Positions 25,863 through 35,004 of a DNA stretch of 64,000 nucleotides are shown piece after piece; positions within the stretch are counted from its first letter, which is position 1, and every line of letters starts with the position of its first letter. The notes beneath the pieces are model-generated. The model saw nothing but the letters and a program-made list of their open reading frames with translations. It did not search any database and was not told where the DNA came from. A program made the translations under genes and the position numbers. This stretch comes from Dactylosporangium aurantiacum (lineage in GTDB: Bacteria; Actinomycetota; Actinomycetes; Mycobacteriales; Micromonosporaceae), in assembly GCF_000716715.1 (NCBI RefSeq), contig NZ_JNYJ01000004.1, positions 62,001 to 126,000 on the forward strand, in the 5' to 3' direction.

Positions 25863-27110
25863 ATGCCGGAAGCTGTCATCGTCGCCACCGCCCGGTCCCC
25901 GATCGGCCGTGCCGCCAAGGGATCGCTGCGCGACCTCCGCCCCGACGACCTCGCCGCGACCATCGTGCGCGCCGCGCTGGCCAAGGTGCCCGAGCTCGAC
26001 CCGCGCGACATCGAAGACCTCTACCTCGGATGCGGCCTGCCGGGCGGTGAGCAGGGCTTCAACATGGCCCGCGTGGTCAGCACCCTGCTCGGCTTCGACC
26101 ACCTGCCGGGCGCCACCACCACCCGCTACTGCGCCTCGTCGCTGCAGACCACCCGGATGGCGTTCCACGCGATCAAGGCCGGCGAGGGTGACGTGTTCAT
26201 CTCCGCCGGCGTCGAGTGCGTGTCCCGCTACGCCCGCGGCAACTCCGACGCCCTGCCGGCCGAGGCCCAGGCGGCCGTCGGTGGCCCGTGGCAGAATCCG
26301 GCCTTCGCCGACGCCTACGCGCGCACCACCAAGCGCGCCGAGGGCGGCGCCGACCCGTGGCACGACCCGCGCGAGGACGGCGCCCTGCCCGACATCTACA
26401 TCGCCATGGGCCAGACCGCCGAGAACCTCGCCGAGATCGAGGGCGTCACCCGCGCCGACATGGACGAGTTCGGCGTGCGGTCGCAGAACCTCGCCGAGGA
26501 AGCGATCAAGAACGGCTTCTGGGCGCGCGAGATCACGCCGGTGACCACGCCCGACGGCACGGTCGTCACCACCGACGACGGCCCCCGCCCCGGCGTGACC
26601 CTGGAGGGCGTGGCCGGGCTCAAGCCGGTGTTCCGCCCCGACGGCCGCATCACCGCCGGCAACTGCTGCCCGCTCAACGACGGCGCCGCCGCGGTCGTGA
26701 TCATGAGCGACGTCAAGGCCCGCGAGCTGGGCATCACGCCCCTGGCCCGGATCGTGTCGACGGGCGTCACCGCCATGTCGCCGGAGATCATGGGCATCGG
26801 CCCGGTCGAGGCCTCCCGCAGCGCGCTCAAGCGGGCCGGGATGAGCATCGACGACGTCGACCTGGTCGAGATCAACGAGGCGTTCGCCGCGCAGGTCATC
26901 CCGTCGTACCGGCAGCTGGGCATCCCGATCGAGAAGCTCAACGTCAACGGCGGGGCGATCGCCGTCGGGCACCCGTTCGGCATGACCGGCGCCCGCATCA
27001 CCGGCACCCTGATCAACTCGCTGAGCTGGCACGACAAGTCGATCGGCCTGGAGACCATGTGCGTCGGCGGCGGCCAGGGCATGGCCATGGTCATCGAGCG
27101 GCTGTCGTAG
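25863..27110 (+). CDS. Acetyl-CoA C-acetyltransferase (thiolase)
   Basis: A 415-residue thiolase, forming or cleaving 3-ketoacyl-CoA in fatty-acid degradation or acetoacetyl-CoA supply. Active-site residues are visible: nucleophile Cys in TTRYCASSLQTT, His in GGAIAVGHPFGMTGAR, and the second Cys in MCVGGGQGMAM; NEAFA is also present. Length fits the FadA family. ATG 25863 is used (a GTG lies 9 bases upstream). It stands alone, without neighbouring beta-oxidation genes, 60 bases after the SGNH pair. Confidence 0.93.
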   Translation: MPEAVIVATARSPIGRAAKGSLRDLRPDDLAATIVRAALAKVPELDPRDIEDLYLGCGLPGGEQGFNMARVVSTLLGFDHLPGATTTRYCASSLQTTRMAFHAIKAGEGDVFISAGVECVSRYARGNSDALPAEAQAAVGGPWQNPAFADAYARTTKRAEGGADPWHDPREDGALPDIYIAMGQTAENLAEIEGVTRADMDEFGVRSQNLAEEAIKNGFWAREITPVTTPDGTVVTTDDGPRPGVTLEGVAGLKPVFRPDGRITAGNCCPLNDGAAAVVIMSDVKARELGITPLARIVSTGVTAMSPEIMGIGPVEASRSALKRAGMSIDDVDLVEINEAFAAQVIPSYRQLGIPIEKLNVNGGAIAVGHPFGMTGARITGTLINSLSWHDKSIGLETMCVGGGQGMAMVIERLS

Positions 27111-27191
27111 CCGTAGCCGGCGGGCGGCCGTCCGGGTTACCGTCACACCGGCCGGGCGCGGCGCACTGCGGCCTCACGGTGAGCGCAGGCG

Positions 27192-27509
27192 TCAGAGCTG
27201 CCCGCGCACGGCCCGCACCTTCGCGGCGGCCTCGTCGATCACGGCGGGGCCGCCGAACCGTGCCAGGTCCGCCGCCACCACCCGCAGCTGGTCCGGCAGC
27301 ACCAGGTCGTTGTCCAGCCGGGGCACCGGCCGGCGCGGGCGGCCCTCCGCGTCGGCGCAGCGGTCCGCGAGCCACTGCACCAGGTCGTGCACCACATCGC
27401 CGCGCGGGACCCCGGACGCACCGGACGCCGCCCATCGGGACGGCGTCCAGTGTCCGACCTGCCCGGCCAGCCTGCCCACCGTCTCGGTGAGCGGGTCGCC
27501 GGGCGCCAT
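27192..27509 (-). CDS. Hypothetical protein coupled to the Bax1 gene
   Basis: A 105-residue soluble protein with no recognised domain. It contains LAGQVGHWTPSRWAASGASG and ends in a charged helix (AAAKVRAVRGQL). The ATG at 27509 shares one base with the stop of the upstream Bax inhibitor-1 gene (TGATG), so both are probably translated together. High GC at third positions supports a real gene. Actinomycete genomes often carry such short companions of unknown function. Confidence 0.7.
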   Translation of the reverse strand: MAPGDPLTETVGRLAGQVGHWTPSRWAASGASGVPRGDVVHDLVQWLADRCADAEGRPRRPVPRLDNDLVLPDQLRVVAADLARFGGPAVIDEAAAKVRAVRGQL

Positions 27510-28336
27510 CAGCGGCGCAGGTAGCTGAGCATGCGCAGGATCTCGTAGTACAGGAAGATCAGCCCGACCAGGATGCCGAACGAGCAGTACCACGAGTACT
27601 TCTCCGGCAGGCCGAACCGCACGCCCTGCTCGACCGCGTCGAAGTCGAGGACGAACGTCAGGGCCGCCACGACGATGATCACCAGGCTGAAGACGATCGG
27701 CACCCAGCCGACCTTGCCGTCGGTGCCGTAGTCGCGCAGGCCGAGGTTCACGCCGAACAGGTAGAACAGGTAGTTGGCCAGGCTCAGCACGACGACGCCG
27801 ATGAGCGCGCCGATGACCATCTTCGTGAACCGGGGCGTGGCCCGCAGGATCTGCAGCTTGTAGAGCACGGCCATGATCGCGAAGATGCCGAACGTGCCGA
27901 TGACCGCCTGGATGACGATGCCGCTGAAGGCGTGCTCATACCACCGGCTGACCAGGCCGAGCGCGACGCCCTGCAGGGCCGCGTAGGGGACGATGAGGGC
28001 CGGGTTGGTGATCTGCCCGAAGGAGATGACCAGGCCGAGGACCAGGCCCGCGATGATCGAGCCGATGGCCGCGATCGCGGTGATGCCGCCGACGTCCGGC
28101 AGCAGGATCCAGGCCCCGGCACCGAAGATGCCGGTGACCGCGAGCAGGGCGACGGTGCGCACGACGACGTCGTCGATCGTCATCGCGCGGGTGGCGGCCG
28201 GGGGCTGGGGAACCCCGTAGCCCGACTGCGGATACCCGTAACCGGCCGGCGCGCCGAAACTCGGCGGCTGCACCTGCGACCGCTCCTGTCGCGCCGCCTG
28301 GCCAAGGCGGTTGAGCACCGGGTTCGAACTCTGCAC
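27509..28336 (-). CDS. Bax inhibitor-1/YccA family membrane protein
   Basis: A 275-residue integral membrane protein. After a Pro/Gln/Tyr-rich cytoplasmic N-terminus (VQPPSFGAPAGYGYPQSGYG) there are seven hydrophobic segments, ending with the family tail FLYYEILRMLSYLRR. Bacterial members include calcium-leak channels such as BsYetJ, but function in actinomycetes is untested. GTG 28336 follows GGAGG and gives MQSSNPVLNRL. The next gene downstream overlaps its stop. Confidence 0.9.
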   Translation of the reverse strand: MQSSNPVLNRLGQAARQERSQVQPPSFGAPAGYGYPQSGYGVPQPPAATRAMTIDDVVVRTVALLAVTGIFGAGAWILLPDVGGITAIAAIGSIIAGLVLGLVISFGQITNPALIVPYAALQGVALGLVSRWYEHAFSGIVIQAVIGTFGIFAIMAVLYKLQILRATPRFTKMVIGALIGVVVLSLANYLFYLFGVNLGLRDYGTDGKVGWVPIVFSLVIIVVAALTFVLDFDAVEQGVRFGLPEKYSWYCSFGILVGLIFLYYEILRMLSYLRR

Positions 28337-28416
28337 GATCAGCCTCCAAGGGCGTCGCATTCATGTGTACGACCAGCGTACCCCCCATACCCCGGTCAAC
28401 TGGATCTCAGTCTTGC

Positions 28417-28444
28417 CGGGGCCGGACGCGCCCGCCCGGCCCCG
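28417..28444 (-). terminator. Terminator after the RTX-repeat protein gene
   Basis: A 9-bp CGGGGCCGG/CCGGCCCCG stem with a 10-base loop, 12 bases past the stop. Confidence 0.6.
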
Positions 28445-28455
28445 TCACGAGGGGT

Positions 28456-30690
28456 CTACCGGCCGAACGACTCGCAGCGCCCGCCGGTGTTCGTGTCGTT
28501 GCCGCGGCCCGGCGAGGCGGAGTCGGCGCCGGCACCGCAGTCGATGGTGTCGTTGCCGCCGCCGGTGCCGATGACGTCGGCGCCGTCGCCTGCGGTGACG
28601 GTGTTGTTGCCGTTGCCGGCCTCGACGCGGTCGTCGCCCGCCCCGGTGGTGATCACGTCGTTGCCGGAGGCGGCCGTCACCGTGTCGGCGCCGGCGCCCG
28701 CGTCGACGACGTTGTTGCCGCCGCCGGCGTCGATCCGGTCGTCGCCGCCCGCGGTGGTGATCACGTCGTTGCCGGGGCCGGTCACGACGCAGTCGGCGCC
28801 GCCGCCGCCGGTGACGACGTCGTTGCCGCCCCGGCCGACGACGAGGTCGCTGCCGGCGGTGCCGGTGAGGCGGTCGTTGCCGGTGGTGCCGACCACGACG
28901 GTGTCCACGGCGGCGCACAGCAGTCCGGCCGCCTCGACCGTGACCGCGCCGGTGTGCCGGATGCCGGTCAGCGCCGCGGTGAACGCCAGCGAGCCGCCGG
29001 CCGGGACGCCGAACGTGACCGGCACCGAGCGCGGCGCCACCGTGACGACGGCCGGCTCGCCCGTGAGGGTCGACAGCGCCACCGCGCCGCTGACCAGGTA
29101 CGCGCCCTGACCCAGCGTGATCGTCGCGGTGCTGCCGGCGAGCTGGAGCTGGGCGGGCGTCGTACCGGCGCCGACGTCGAACCGGACGGCACCGCCGGGC
29201 CCTGCCGACACCGCCACGCTCCGGTCGCCGCGACCGGTGATCCGCCCGGCGACGGCACCGGCGGCGAACGTGTCGTTGCCCGGGTCGCCCGGCCGCGGGT
29301 CGACGTCGTCGGCGATGCCGTCGGCGTCGGCGTCCAGGTCCGTGCAGGTGATCGTGCCGCCGCGCAGGGCGTGCCCGTCGGTGTCGCTGTCGTCGGACCA
29401 GAAGACCGGCTTGCGGCCGGCGACGCACGCGGACTGCGGCGCGATCGCGAAGCCCTCGTTGTTGAGGTTCGGCATGCCGGCGGGGCGTTCGTACACGTCG
29501 CTGACGGCGAACGCGCCGCCGGTCACGTCGAGGGTGGCGACCCGCCCGGCGCAGCCGTCGTCGCAGACCGCCCACAGGTGCCCGGTCTCCGGCTCGAACT
29601 CCAGGTCCATCACCGAGCTGAACCCGCTGCCGAACGACGCGACCCGGGTGGCGCCGCCGGCCGCCAGCGCGTAGGCGTGGACGGTGCCGCCGGCCTCCAG
29701 CCCGACGAGGAAGAGCCCGTCGCCGTGCCCGGGGTAGGCGGCGGGGTCGTAGGCGGCGCCGGTGCGCTGGTCGGTGAAGCCCCGCCCGGTCAGGAACGCG
29801 TCCGGCACCCAGGTGATCGCTTCCAGGCCGCTGTTCGCGCCGACCGGCGGCAGGTCCGCGGTGAGGTTCCACTCGGCGGTCGCGGTGCCGCTGACGCCGT
29901 CGTACCGCTCGATCGTGAGCCGGCTGACGCCGCTCGCGGCGTTGTCCCGCTCGGTCGACACGTAGATGCCGTCGGGCCGCCACACGACCCCTTCGGCGTC
30001 CACGTCGCCGGTGCCGTCCGCGTAGTGCAGCGCCGTCGCGGACGCCGGCGTCCACACCGTGCCGTCCCAGGTCAGCCGGTACAGGGTGCCGGGGCCGTTC
30101 TTCACCGCCCACAGCACGGAGTCGCCCTGGTAGGCCAGGCCGCTCAGGTTGCCGCCCAGCTCGCCGGGGCGGTCGGCGACGGTGACGGCGGTGCCGCCCG
30201 GCCAGGGCGTGGCCGGCGGCTGACCCGGCGCGCAGGTGTTGGCCGCGCCCTTCGTGGCCACGGTCGTGGTGGCGAACTGCCCGGTGCCGTCCGGGCAGCG
30301 GCCGTACGTCACGCTCGCGTGGGCGGTCCAGGTGTACGAGTCCAGCAGCGTCACCCCGTCGGCGGCGAAGAGGCGGGCGGAGTCGGCGCCGCCCAGGCCG
30401 AACACGGGATCGACGTCGAGGGCGAGGAAGCCGCCGGGCGCGACGGTCGTGCCGGCCGCGATCGTGAGGACGTGGGTGTCGTCGTTGTCCTTGACCACCC
30501 AGCCGGACACGTCCACGGCGGCGGCGCCGGTGTTGACCAGCTCGATCCAGTCGCCGGGCGTGCCGCCGCTGGACTCGACCTCGTTGATACGGATGGTGGC
30601 GGCGTCCGCCGCCACCGCGGGTGCGGATCCGGCGGCGGTGGCGGCGAGCGCGGTCGCCACCGCGACGAGCGCTCGGAACTGGGTGCGCAA
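28456..30690 (-). CDS. Secreted lamin-tail / phytase-like / RTX-repeat protein
   Basis: A 744-residue exported multidomain protein. A signal peptide (RTQFRALVAVATALAATAA) ends near AVAA. A lamin-tail domain follows (~30-125; IRINEVESSGGTPGDWIELV). Then a beta-propeller-like esterase/phytase-type region (~170-440) with EGVVWRPDGIYVSTE and NNEGFAIAP. A beta domain follows, and the end (~600-744) holds about ten GxxGxDxI/V nonapeptide-type repeats (GNDVITTGAGDDRV), the calcium-binding RTX type, unusual in Gram-positives but known in actinomycetes. The start is uncertain; TTG 30690 fits the signal peptide best. A calcium-dependent extracellular nuclease/esterase-like role is possible but unproven. 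Confidence 0.82.
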   Translation of the reverse strand: MRTQFRALVAVATALAATAAGSAPAVAADAATIRINEVESSGGTPGDWIELVNTGAAAVDVSGWVVKDNDDTHVLTIAAGTTVAPGGFLALDVDPVFGLGGADSARLFAADGVTLLDSYTWTAHASVTYGRCPDGTGQFATTTVATKGAANTCAPGQPPATPWPGGTAVTVADRPGELGGNLSGLAYQGDSVLWAVKNGPGTLYRLTWDGTVWTPASATALHYADGTGDVDAEGVVWRPDGIYVSTERDNAASGVSRLTIERYDGVSGTATAEWNLTADLPPVGANSGLEAITWVPDAFLTGRGFTDQRTGAAYDPAAYPGHGDGLFLVGLEAGGTVHAYALAAGGATRVASFGSGFSSVMDLEFEPETGHLWAVCDDGCAGRVATLDVTGGAFAVSDVYERPAGMPNLNNEGFAIAPQSACVAGRKPVFWSDDSDTDGHALRGGTITCTDLDADADGIADDVDPRPGDPGNDTFAAGAVAGRITGRGDRSVAVSAGPGGAVRFDVGAGTTPAQLQLAGSTATITLGQGAYLVSGAVALSTLTGEPAVVTVAPRSVPVTFGVPAGGSLAFTAALTGIRHTGAVTVEAAGLLCAAVDTVVVGTTGNDRLTGTAGSDLVVGRGGNDVVTGGGGADCVVTGPGNDVITTAGGDDRIDAGGGNNVVDAGAGADTVTAASGNDVITTGAGDDRVEAGNGNNTVTAGDGADVIGTGGGNDTIDCGAGADSASPGRGNDTNTGGRCESFGR

Positions 30691-30795
30691 CGTGGCAGGC
30701 CCTTCGCGGGAGGACAGGAGGTTTTCCCGCGAGCCTCGAGCATCGAGCCGCACGATGACCACGAAGGGAACATGAACGCACGGCGAAAGCATGGG

Positions 30796-30876
30796 TGCCC
30801 GGGGCGGGGTTCGAACCCGCACGCCTCGCGGCAGCCGCTTTTAAGGCGGCCGTGTCTGCCGTTCCACCACCCGGGC
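30796..30876 (-). tRNA. bldA: tRNA-Leu (anticodon UAA), bldA type
   Basis: Cloverleaf: acceptor GCCCGGG/CCCGGGC with discriminator A, D-arm TGGTGGAACGGCAGACACG, anticodon stem GCCGC/GCGGC around loop CTTAAAA (anticodon TAA), long variable arm, and T-arm GCGGG-TTCGAAC-CCCGC. CCA is not encoded. In Streptomyces this tRNA alone reads UUA and controls development and secondary metabolism; the same may hold here. Confidence 0.95.
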
Positions 30877-30952
30877 GTGGAAACGCGTCTCACGGTAGCC
30901 CGTCCGACGAACCCTCAACACCGACAAGGGGACCGCCGTTACTGTCATCCGG

Positions 30953-32737
30953 GTGAGCAGCACCCCACTGACCGACGAGGTTGAGATGGCGCCGCCGGAG
31001 ACCTTGACAAACGAAGGTCTGCCGATGCAGGTGCGCCGGCGCTGGCCCGTCGACGCCGCCGCCGGGCTGCTCTTCGCCCTCGCCGCCGCGCTGCTGACGC
31101 ACCGGCTGTGGCCCGGCCCGGCCGGGCGGGCACTCGCCCTCAACCCCAGTGACCAGGCGCTCGACGAGTGGTTCCTGGCCTACGCCACCCGAGCGTACCG
31201 CGGCGACTTCTCCCTCGTGACCGGCATGCTCAACGCGCCCGAGGGGGTCAACCTGCTGAGCAACGCCTCGCTGATCGGCATGGGGCTGCTGCTGGCGCCG
31301 GTCACCCTGGCGTTCGGCGCGCCGGTGACGTTCAGCGTGCTGGTCGCCGGCAACCTCGCCGCGACCGGGACCGGGTGGTACCTGCTGTTCGCCAGGACCC
31401 TCGGCGTGCACCGGGCCGGCGCGCTGATCGGCGGCGCGTTCGCCGCGTTCGCGCCCGGCATGGTGTCGCAGTCCAACGCGCACCTGCACATGACCGCGGC
31501 CTGGCTGGTGCCGCCGATCGTCTGGTGCGTGGTCCGCCTCGCCCACCAGACGGCGGCCGGCCCGCGCACCGTCCGGACCGGGCTGCTGCTCGGCGCCCTG
31601 GTCGCGGCCCAGTTCTTCGTCGGCGAGGAGGTGCTGTTCCTCACCGCGGTGACCCTGGCCCTGTTCACGGTGGTGTTCGTCGCGCACGCCCGGCCCTCGC
31701 CGCGGGTCGCCGCGCCGTTCGTGCTCGGGCTCGGCCTCGCCGCCGGGCTGGCCGCGGTGCTGCTGGCCTACCCGCTGTGGCTGCAGTTCCACGGCCCGCA
31801 GAGCGCCGACGGCGGGGTCTTCCTGCCGTCGTACTTCTCCGCCGACCTGTACGGCTTCACCGCCATCTCGCCGCTGTCGCTGGCCGGTGACGACGGCGCC
31901 GCGCGGCTGGTCAGCGGGCCCGCCGAGTACACGACGTTCTTCGGCGCGCCGCTGCTGCTGGTCGTGCTCGGGGCGACCGTGTGGATGTGGCGGCGCCCGG
32001 CCGTCGTCGCGTCGGCGGTCACCGCGGTGGTGCTGTTCCTGCTCGCCCTCGGCCCGTTCGTGGTCGTGGACGCCGAGGCGACCGCGCAGCGGGGCCCGTT
32101 CTCGCTGCTGTCGGGGCTGCCGGTGATCGAGTCGGCGCTGCCCACCCGCTTCGCCCTGGCCGCGATCCCGTTGCTGGCCGTGATCCTGGCGCGGGTCGTC
32201 GACGCGGCGATCACGCAGACCGAGACGCTGCGGCTGCTCGTGCCGGTCGCCGTGGTCGCCGCGCTCGTACCGCTCGCCCCGGCGCCCCTGCCGGTGGTCG
32301 ACCGGGCGCCCGTGCCGGCGTTCTTCACCGACGGCTTCTGGCGGGTGTACGCGCCCGAGGACGGCGTGGTCGTGCCGGTGCCGCTGCCGGACCCGCGGGA
32401 CCCCGACGCGATGCGCTGGGCCGCGGCGACCGGCGCGCGGATCGCCACGCCGCAGGGCTGGTTCATCGGGCCGTACGGCAAGGACGGCGCCGCGGCCGTC
32501 GGCGTCTACCCCCGCCCGACGTCGCAGCTGCTGCAACGGGTCGCGAGGTCCGGCGCCGCCGCGACGGTCACCGACAAGGACCGCCAGACGCTGCACAAGG
32601 ACATCGCCTACTGGCGGGCGGCCGCCTTCGTGCTGGACGTGCGCCACCCGCAGGCCGGGGCGCTCAGGCAGACCATGGACGGGCTGCTCGGCCCCGGCGA
32701 GCGGGTGGAGGACGTCTGGGTGTGGCGGGCGCCCTGA
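30953..32737 (+). CDS. Polytopic membrane protein (GT-C glycosyltransferase-like)
   Basis: A 594-residue protein with about 10-12 membrane segments over residues 30-430 and a C-terminal soluble domain (~440-594). Acidic residues in the first external loop (SDQALDEWF) and the overall layout resemble GT-C-type glycosyltransferases of the YfhO/DUF2079 kind that use lipid-linked sugars, but no decisive signature is present. GTG 30953 is used. It is convergent with the NDH-2 gene, their stops five bases apart. A cell-wall or glycolipid role is inferred from topology only. Confidence 0.65.
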   Translation: MSSTPLTDEVEMAPPETLTNEGLPMQVRRRWPVDAAAGLLFALAAALLTHRLWPGPAGRALALNPSDQALDEWFLAYATRAYRGDFSLVTGMLNAPEGVNLLSNASLIGMGLLLAPVTLAFGAPVTFSVLVAGNLAATGTGWYLLFARTLGVHRAGALIGGAFAAFAPGMVSQSNAHLHMTAAWLVPPIVWCVVRLAHQTAAGPRTVRTGLLLGALVAAQFFVGEEVLFLTAVTLALFTVVFVAHARPSPRVAAPFVLGLGLAAGLAAVLLAYPLWLQFHGPQSADGGVFLPSYFSADLYGFTAISPLSLAGDDGAARLVSGPAEYTTFFGAPLLLVVLGATVWMWRRPAVVASAVTAVVLFLLALGPFVVVDAEATAQRGPFSLLSGLPVIESALPTRFALAAIPLLAVILARVVDAAITQTETLRLLVPVAVVAALVPLAPAPLPVVDRAPVPAFFTDGFWRVYAPEDGVVVPVPLPDPRDPDAMRWAAATGARIATPQGWFIGPYGKDGAAAVGVYPRPTSQLLQRVARSGAAATVTDKDRQTLHKDIAYWRAAAFVLDVRHPQAGALRQTMDGLLGPGERVEDVWVWRAP

Positions 32738-32741
32738 GCCG

Positions 32742-34121
32742 TTACGCGGCGACCCTCTTCGTCGGCTGCCCGGCCTTGGTGTTCGCGTTCGTCGGCAGCG
32801 GGATCGGCGGGGCCACGGTGAGGAACGGCTCGCGCGGCTCGTGCAGCGACCCGAGCGCGACGACCTCGCGGCGCAGCACCAGCTGCAGCGTCCAGTCCAC
32901 CAGGACCCTGATCTTGCGGTTGAGCGTGGGGATCCGGCTCAGGTGGTACGACCGGTGCATGAACCAGGCGGGCAGGCCGCGCACCTTCACCCCGTAGACG
33001 TGCGCGACACCCTTGTACAGGCCGAGGCCGGCGACCGAGCCGACGTGCTTGTGCTTGTAGTCCACCGGCCGGCGCCCCCGCACGACCGCGGTGATGTTGT
33101 CGGCCAGCTTCGCCGCCTGGCGCACCGCGTGCTGCGCGCTCGGCGAGCACAGCGCACCCGGCACGCTCGACGTGAGGTCCGGCACGGCCGCGCAGTCACC
33201 GGCGCTCCACGCGCCCTCGACCACGGCCCCGTCCTCGTCCACGACCTGCAGCGTCGGCAGGCAGGTGACCGCGCCGCGCGGCGTGCGCGGCAGGTCCGTG
33301 TCCTCCAGCATCGGGTGCGGCTTCACGCCCGCCGTCCACACGATCGTGTCGGCCGGGAACTCGTCGCCGTCGGACAGCTTCACGATCCCGTCGACGCACG
33401 ACTCCAGCCGCGTGCCGAGCCGGATGTCGATCGCCCGGCGGGTCAGCTGCACCACCGTGTAGGCGCCCATCTCCGGCCCCACCTCGGGCAGGATCCGCTG
33501 GGCCGCCTCGACGAGGACGAACCGCACGTCCGACTGCGGGATCTCGGGGTAGTAGCGCAGCGCCCCGCGGACCATGTCCTCCATCTCCGCGAGGGCCTCG
33601 ATGCCGGCGTACCCGCCGCCGACGAACACGAAGGTCAGCGCGCGCCGCCGGGTCGCCGGGTCCGACGTGGTCGCCGCCACGTCCAACCGGTCCAGGACGC
33701 TGTTGCGCAGGAAGATCGCCTCGCCGATGGTCTTGAACCCGACCGCGTGCTCGCGCAGCCCCGGGATCGGCAGCGTCCGCGACACCGACCCCGGCGCCAC
33801 GACGATGTGGTCGTACGGCACCTCGCGGGCCGGCCCGACGATCGGCTGGACGATGGCCACCTTGCGGGCGTGCTCGATCCGGGTGACCTCACCGGAGAGC
33901 ACGTGGCAGCGCTTCAGCTCGCGCCGCAGCGGCACGACCGTGTGCCGCGGGGAGATGTTGCCGGCCGCCGACTCCGGCAGGAACGGCTGGTAGGTCATGT
34001 GCGGCTGCGGGTCGACGACCGTCACCTCGGCCTCGTGCCGGTGCAGCTTCTTGGACATGCGCAACGCGGCGTACAGCCCGACATGGCCGGCACCGACGAT
34101 CAGGATTCGCTTGGGAGCCAC
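32742..34121 (-). CDS. ndh: Type II NADH dehydrogenase-like FAD oxidoreductase
   Basis: A 459-residue pyridine-nucleotide/FAD oxidoreductase. The FAD-binding ILIVGAGHVGLYAAL is at the N-terminus and the NADH-binding FVFVGGGYAGIEALAEM at ~170. WSAGDCAAVPD marks the second FAD contact, and a C-terminal amphipathic region gives peripheral membrane attachment. Such NDH-2 enzymes pass electrons from NADH to menaquinone without pumping protons. Residue TYQPFLPE is typical for the family. ATG 34121. An inverted repeat GTAACG/CGTTAC lies 52 bases upstream of the start and could be an operator. Confidence 0.88.
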   Translation of the reverse strand: MAPKRILIVGAGHVGLYAALRMSKKLHRHEAEVTVVDPQPHMTYQPFLPESAAGNISPRHTVVPLRRELKRCHVLSGEVTRIEHARKVAIVQPIVGPAREVPYDHIVVAPGSVSRTLPIPGLREHAVGFKTIGEAIFLRNSVLDRLDVAATTSDPATRRRALTFVFVGGGYAGIEALAEMEDMVRGALRYYPEIPQSDVRFVLVEAAQRILPEVGPEMGAYTVVQLTRRAIDIRLGTRLESCVDGIVKLSDGDEFPADTIVWTAGVKPHPMLEDTDLPRTPRGAVTCLPTLQVVDEDGAVVEGAWSAGDCAAVPDLTSSVPGALCSPSAQHAVRQAAKLADNITAVVRGRRPVDYKHKHVGSVAGLGLYKGVAHVYGVKVRGLPAWFMHRSYHLSRIPTLNRKIRVLVDWTLQLVLRREVVALGSLHEPREPFLTVAPPIPLPTNANTKAGQPTKRVAA

Positions 34122-34431
34122 GGTTCAACGCTAACGACGAAACCCGCGCATCTTCAGTCAGGCCACAGACATGTAACGACCGTTACCAGGGTTGTAACGG
34201 CGCTCACTGTTCTGGCGCCCGCGCTGTACTGGCTGCCGCGCCTGCGGCGCGGCGGCGGGGGTTCCCACCCGAGGCCCCCGTGCTCCCTCCGGTCGCACTT
34301 CCAACCTGCACCGACTGGCGAGATCGGGCGCTGCGCTTCCTAGCTACGTCGCGGCCGGGCTTCCACGGGGGCTGGACTTCGGCGGAGCCGTCTTGGGCGC
34401 CTCTCCCCGGGTTGCGCGATTGGGCTTGGGG
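34122..34431. other. Spacer between the NDH-2 gene and the DUF58 operon end
   Basis: No gene is seen. It holds the promoter region of the NDH-2 gene and a GCCGCGCC/GGCGCGGC hairpin near 34232-34251. Confidence 0.45.
34173..34186. promoter_or_regulatory. Possible operator upstream of the NDH-2 gene
   Basis: The inverted repeat GTAACG-AC-CGTTAC, followed 9 bases on by another TGTAACGG half-site. It may bind a regulator of the NDH-2 gene; no factor is identified. Confidence 0.35.
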
Positions 34432-35004
34432 TCAGGTGGACTTGCGGGTGACGATCCAGGCGAGGCCGGCGGCGGCGAGCAGGCCGACCAGGGAGGCGGC
34501 CAGGAACACCGGGCCGATGACGAGCTTGACGACGGCCAGGATCAGGACGCTGACGATGGCGCTGGCGCTCACGATGGCGGTGGCGCGCAGGAGCCAGGCG
34601 AGGATGACGCCGGGCGAGACGATGGCGTCGTAGGGCAGGGCGGCGGCCAGCGCGGCGAGGGAGTGGACCAGGTACAGGGCCGTGGCCAGGGCGATGACGC
34701 GCGGGATGGTGACGACCTGGTCGTAGAAGTAGCTGCCCAGCAGCCAGCCGAAGGCGCAGAGCAGGATCGCCAGGCCGACCAGGCGGGTGCGCGGGAAGAC
34801 GGCCGGGAGCGCGGCCAGCACCGCGGTGAACACGACGGCGGCCGGGCGCAGGATCACGTCGGGCGGGAAGGCCACCAGGGCCGCGACCAGGGTGAGCAGG
34901 AACAGCATGAAGCGGACGAGCAGGGGGCCGGCGGCGGCGCGCTCCAGCATGTCCTTGACCCGGCCGAGGCGGGTGAGCAGGAAGTCCTGCAGCTCCTCGA
35001 TCAT
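34432..35004 (-). CDS. Membrane protein of the MoxR-DUF58 operon
   Basis: A 190-residue protein with a short amphipathic N-terminus (MIEELQDFLLTRLGRVKDML) and four to five membrane segments. No named domain is seen. ATG 35004 overlaps the DUF58 stop (ATGA), so it is translated together with that gene and is the last gene of the operon. A supporting role in the membrane complex is likely but unproven. Confidence 0.75.
   Translation of the reverse strand: MIEELQDFLLTRLGRVKDMLERAAAGPLLVRFMLFLLTLVAALVAFPPDVILRPAAVVFTAVLAALPAVFPRTRLVGLAILLCAFGWLLGSYFYDQVVTIPRVIALATALYLVHSLAALAAALPYDAIVSPGVILAWLLRATAIVSASAIVSVLILAVVKLVIGPVFLAASLVGLLAAAGLAWIVTRKST

Noticed and set aside
28363..30984. Long plus-strand frame opposite the RTX-repeat gene
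   Set aside because: Gly/Arg-rich shadow of the coding strand with no start signal.
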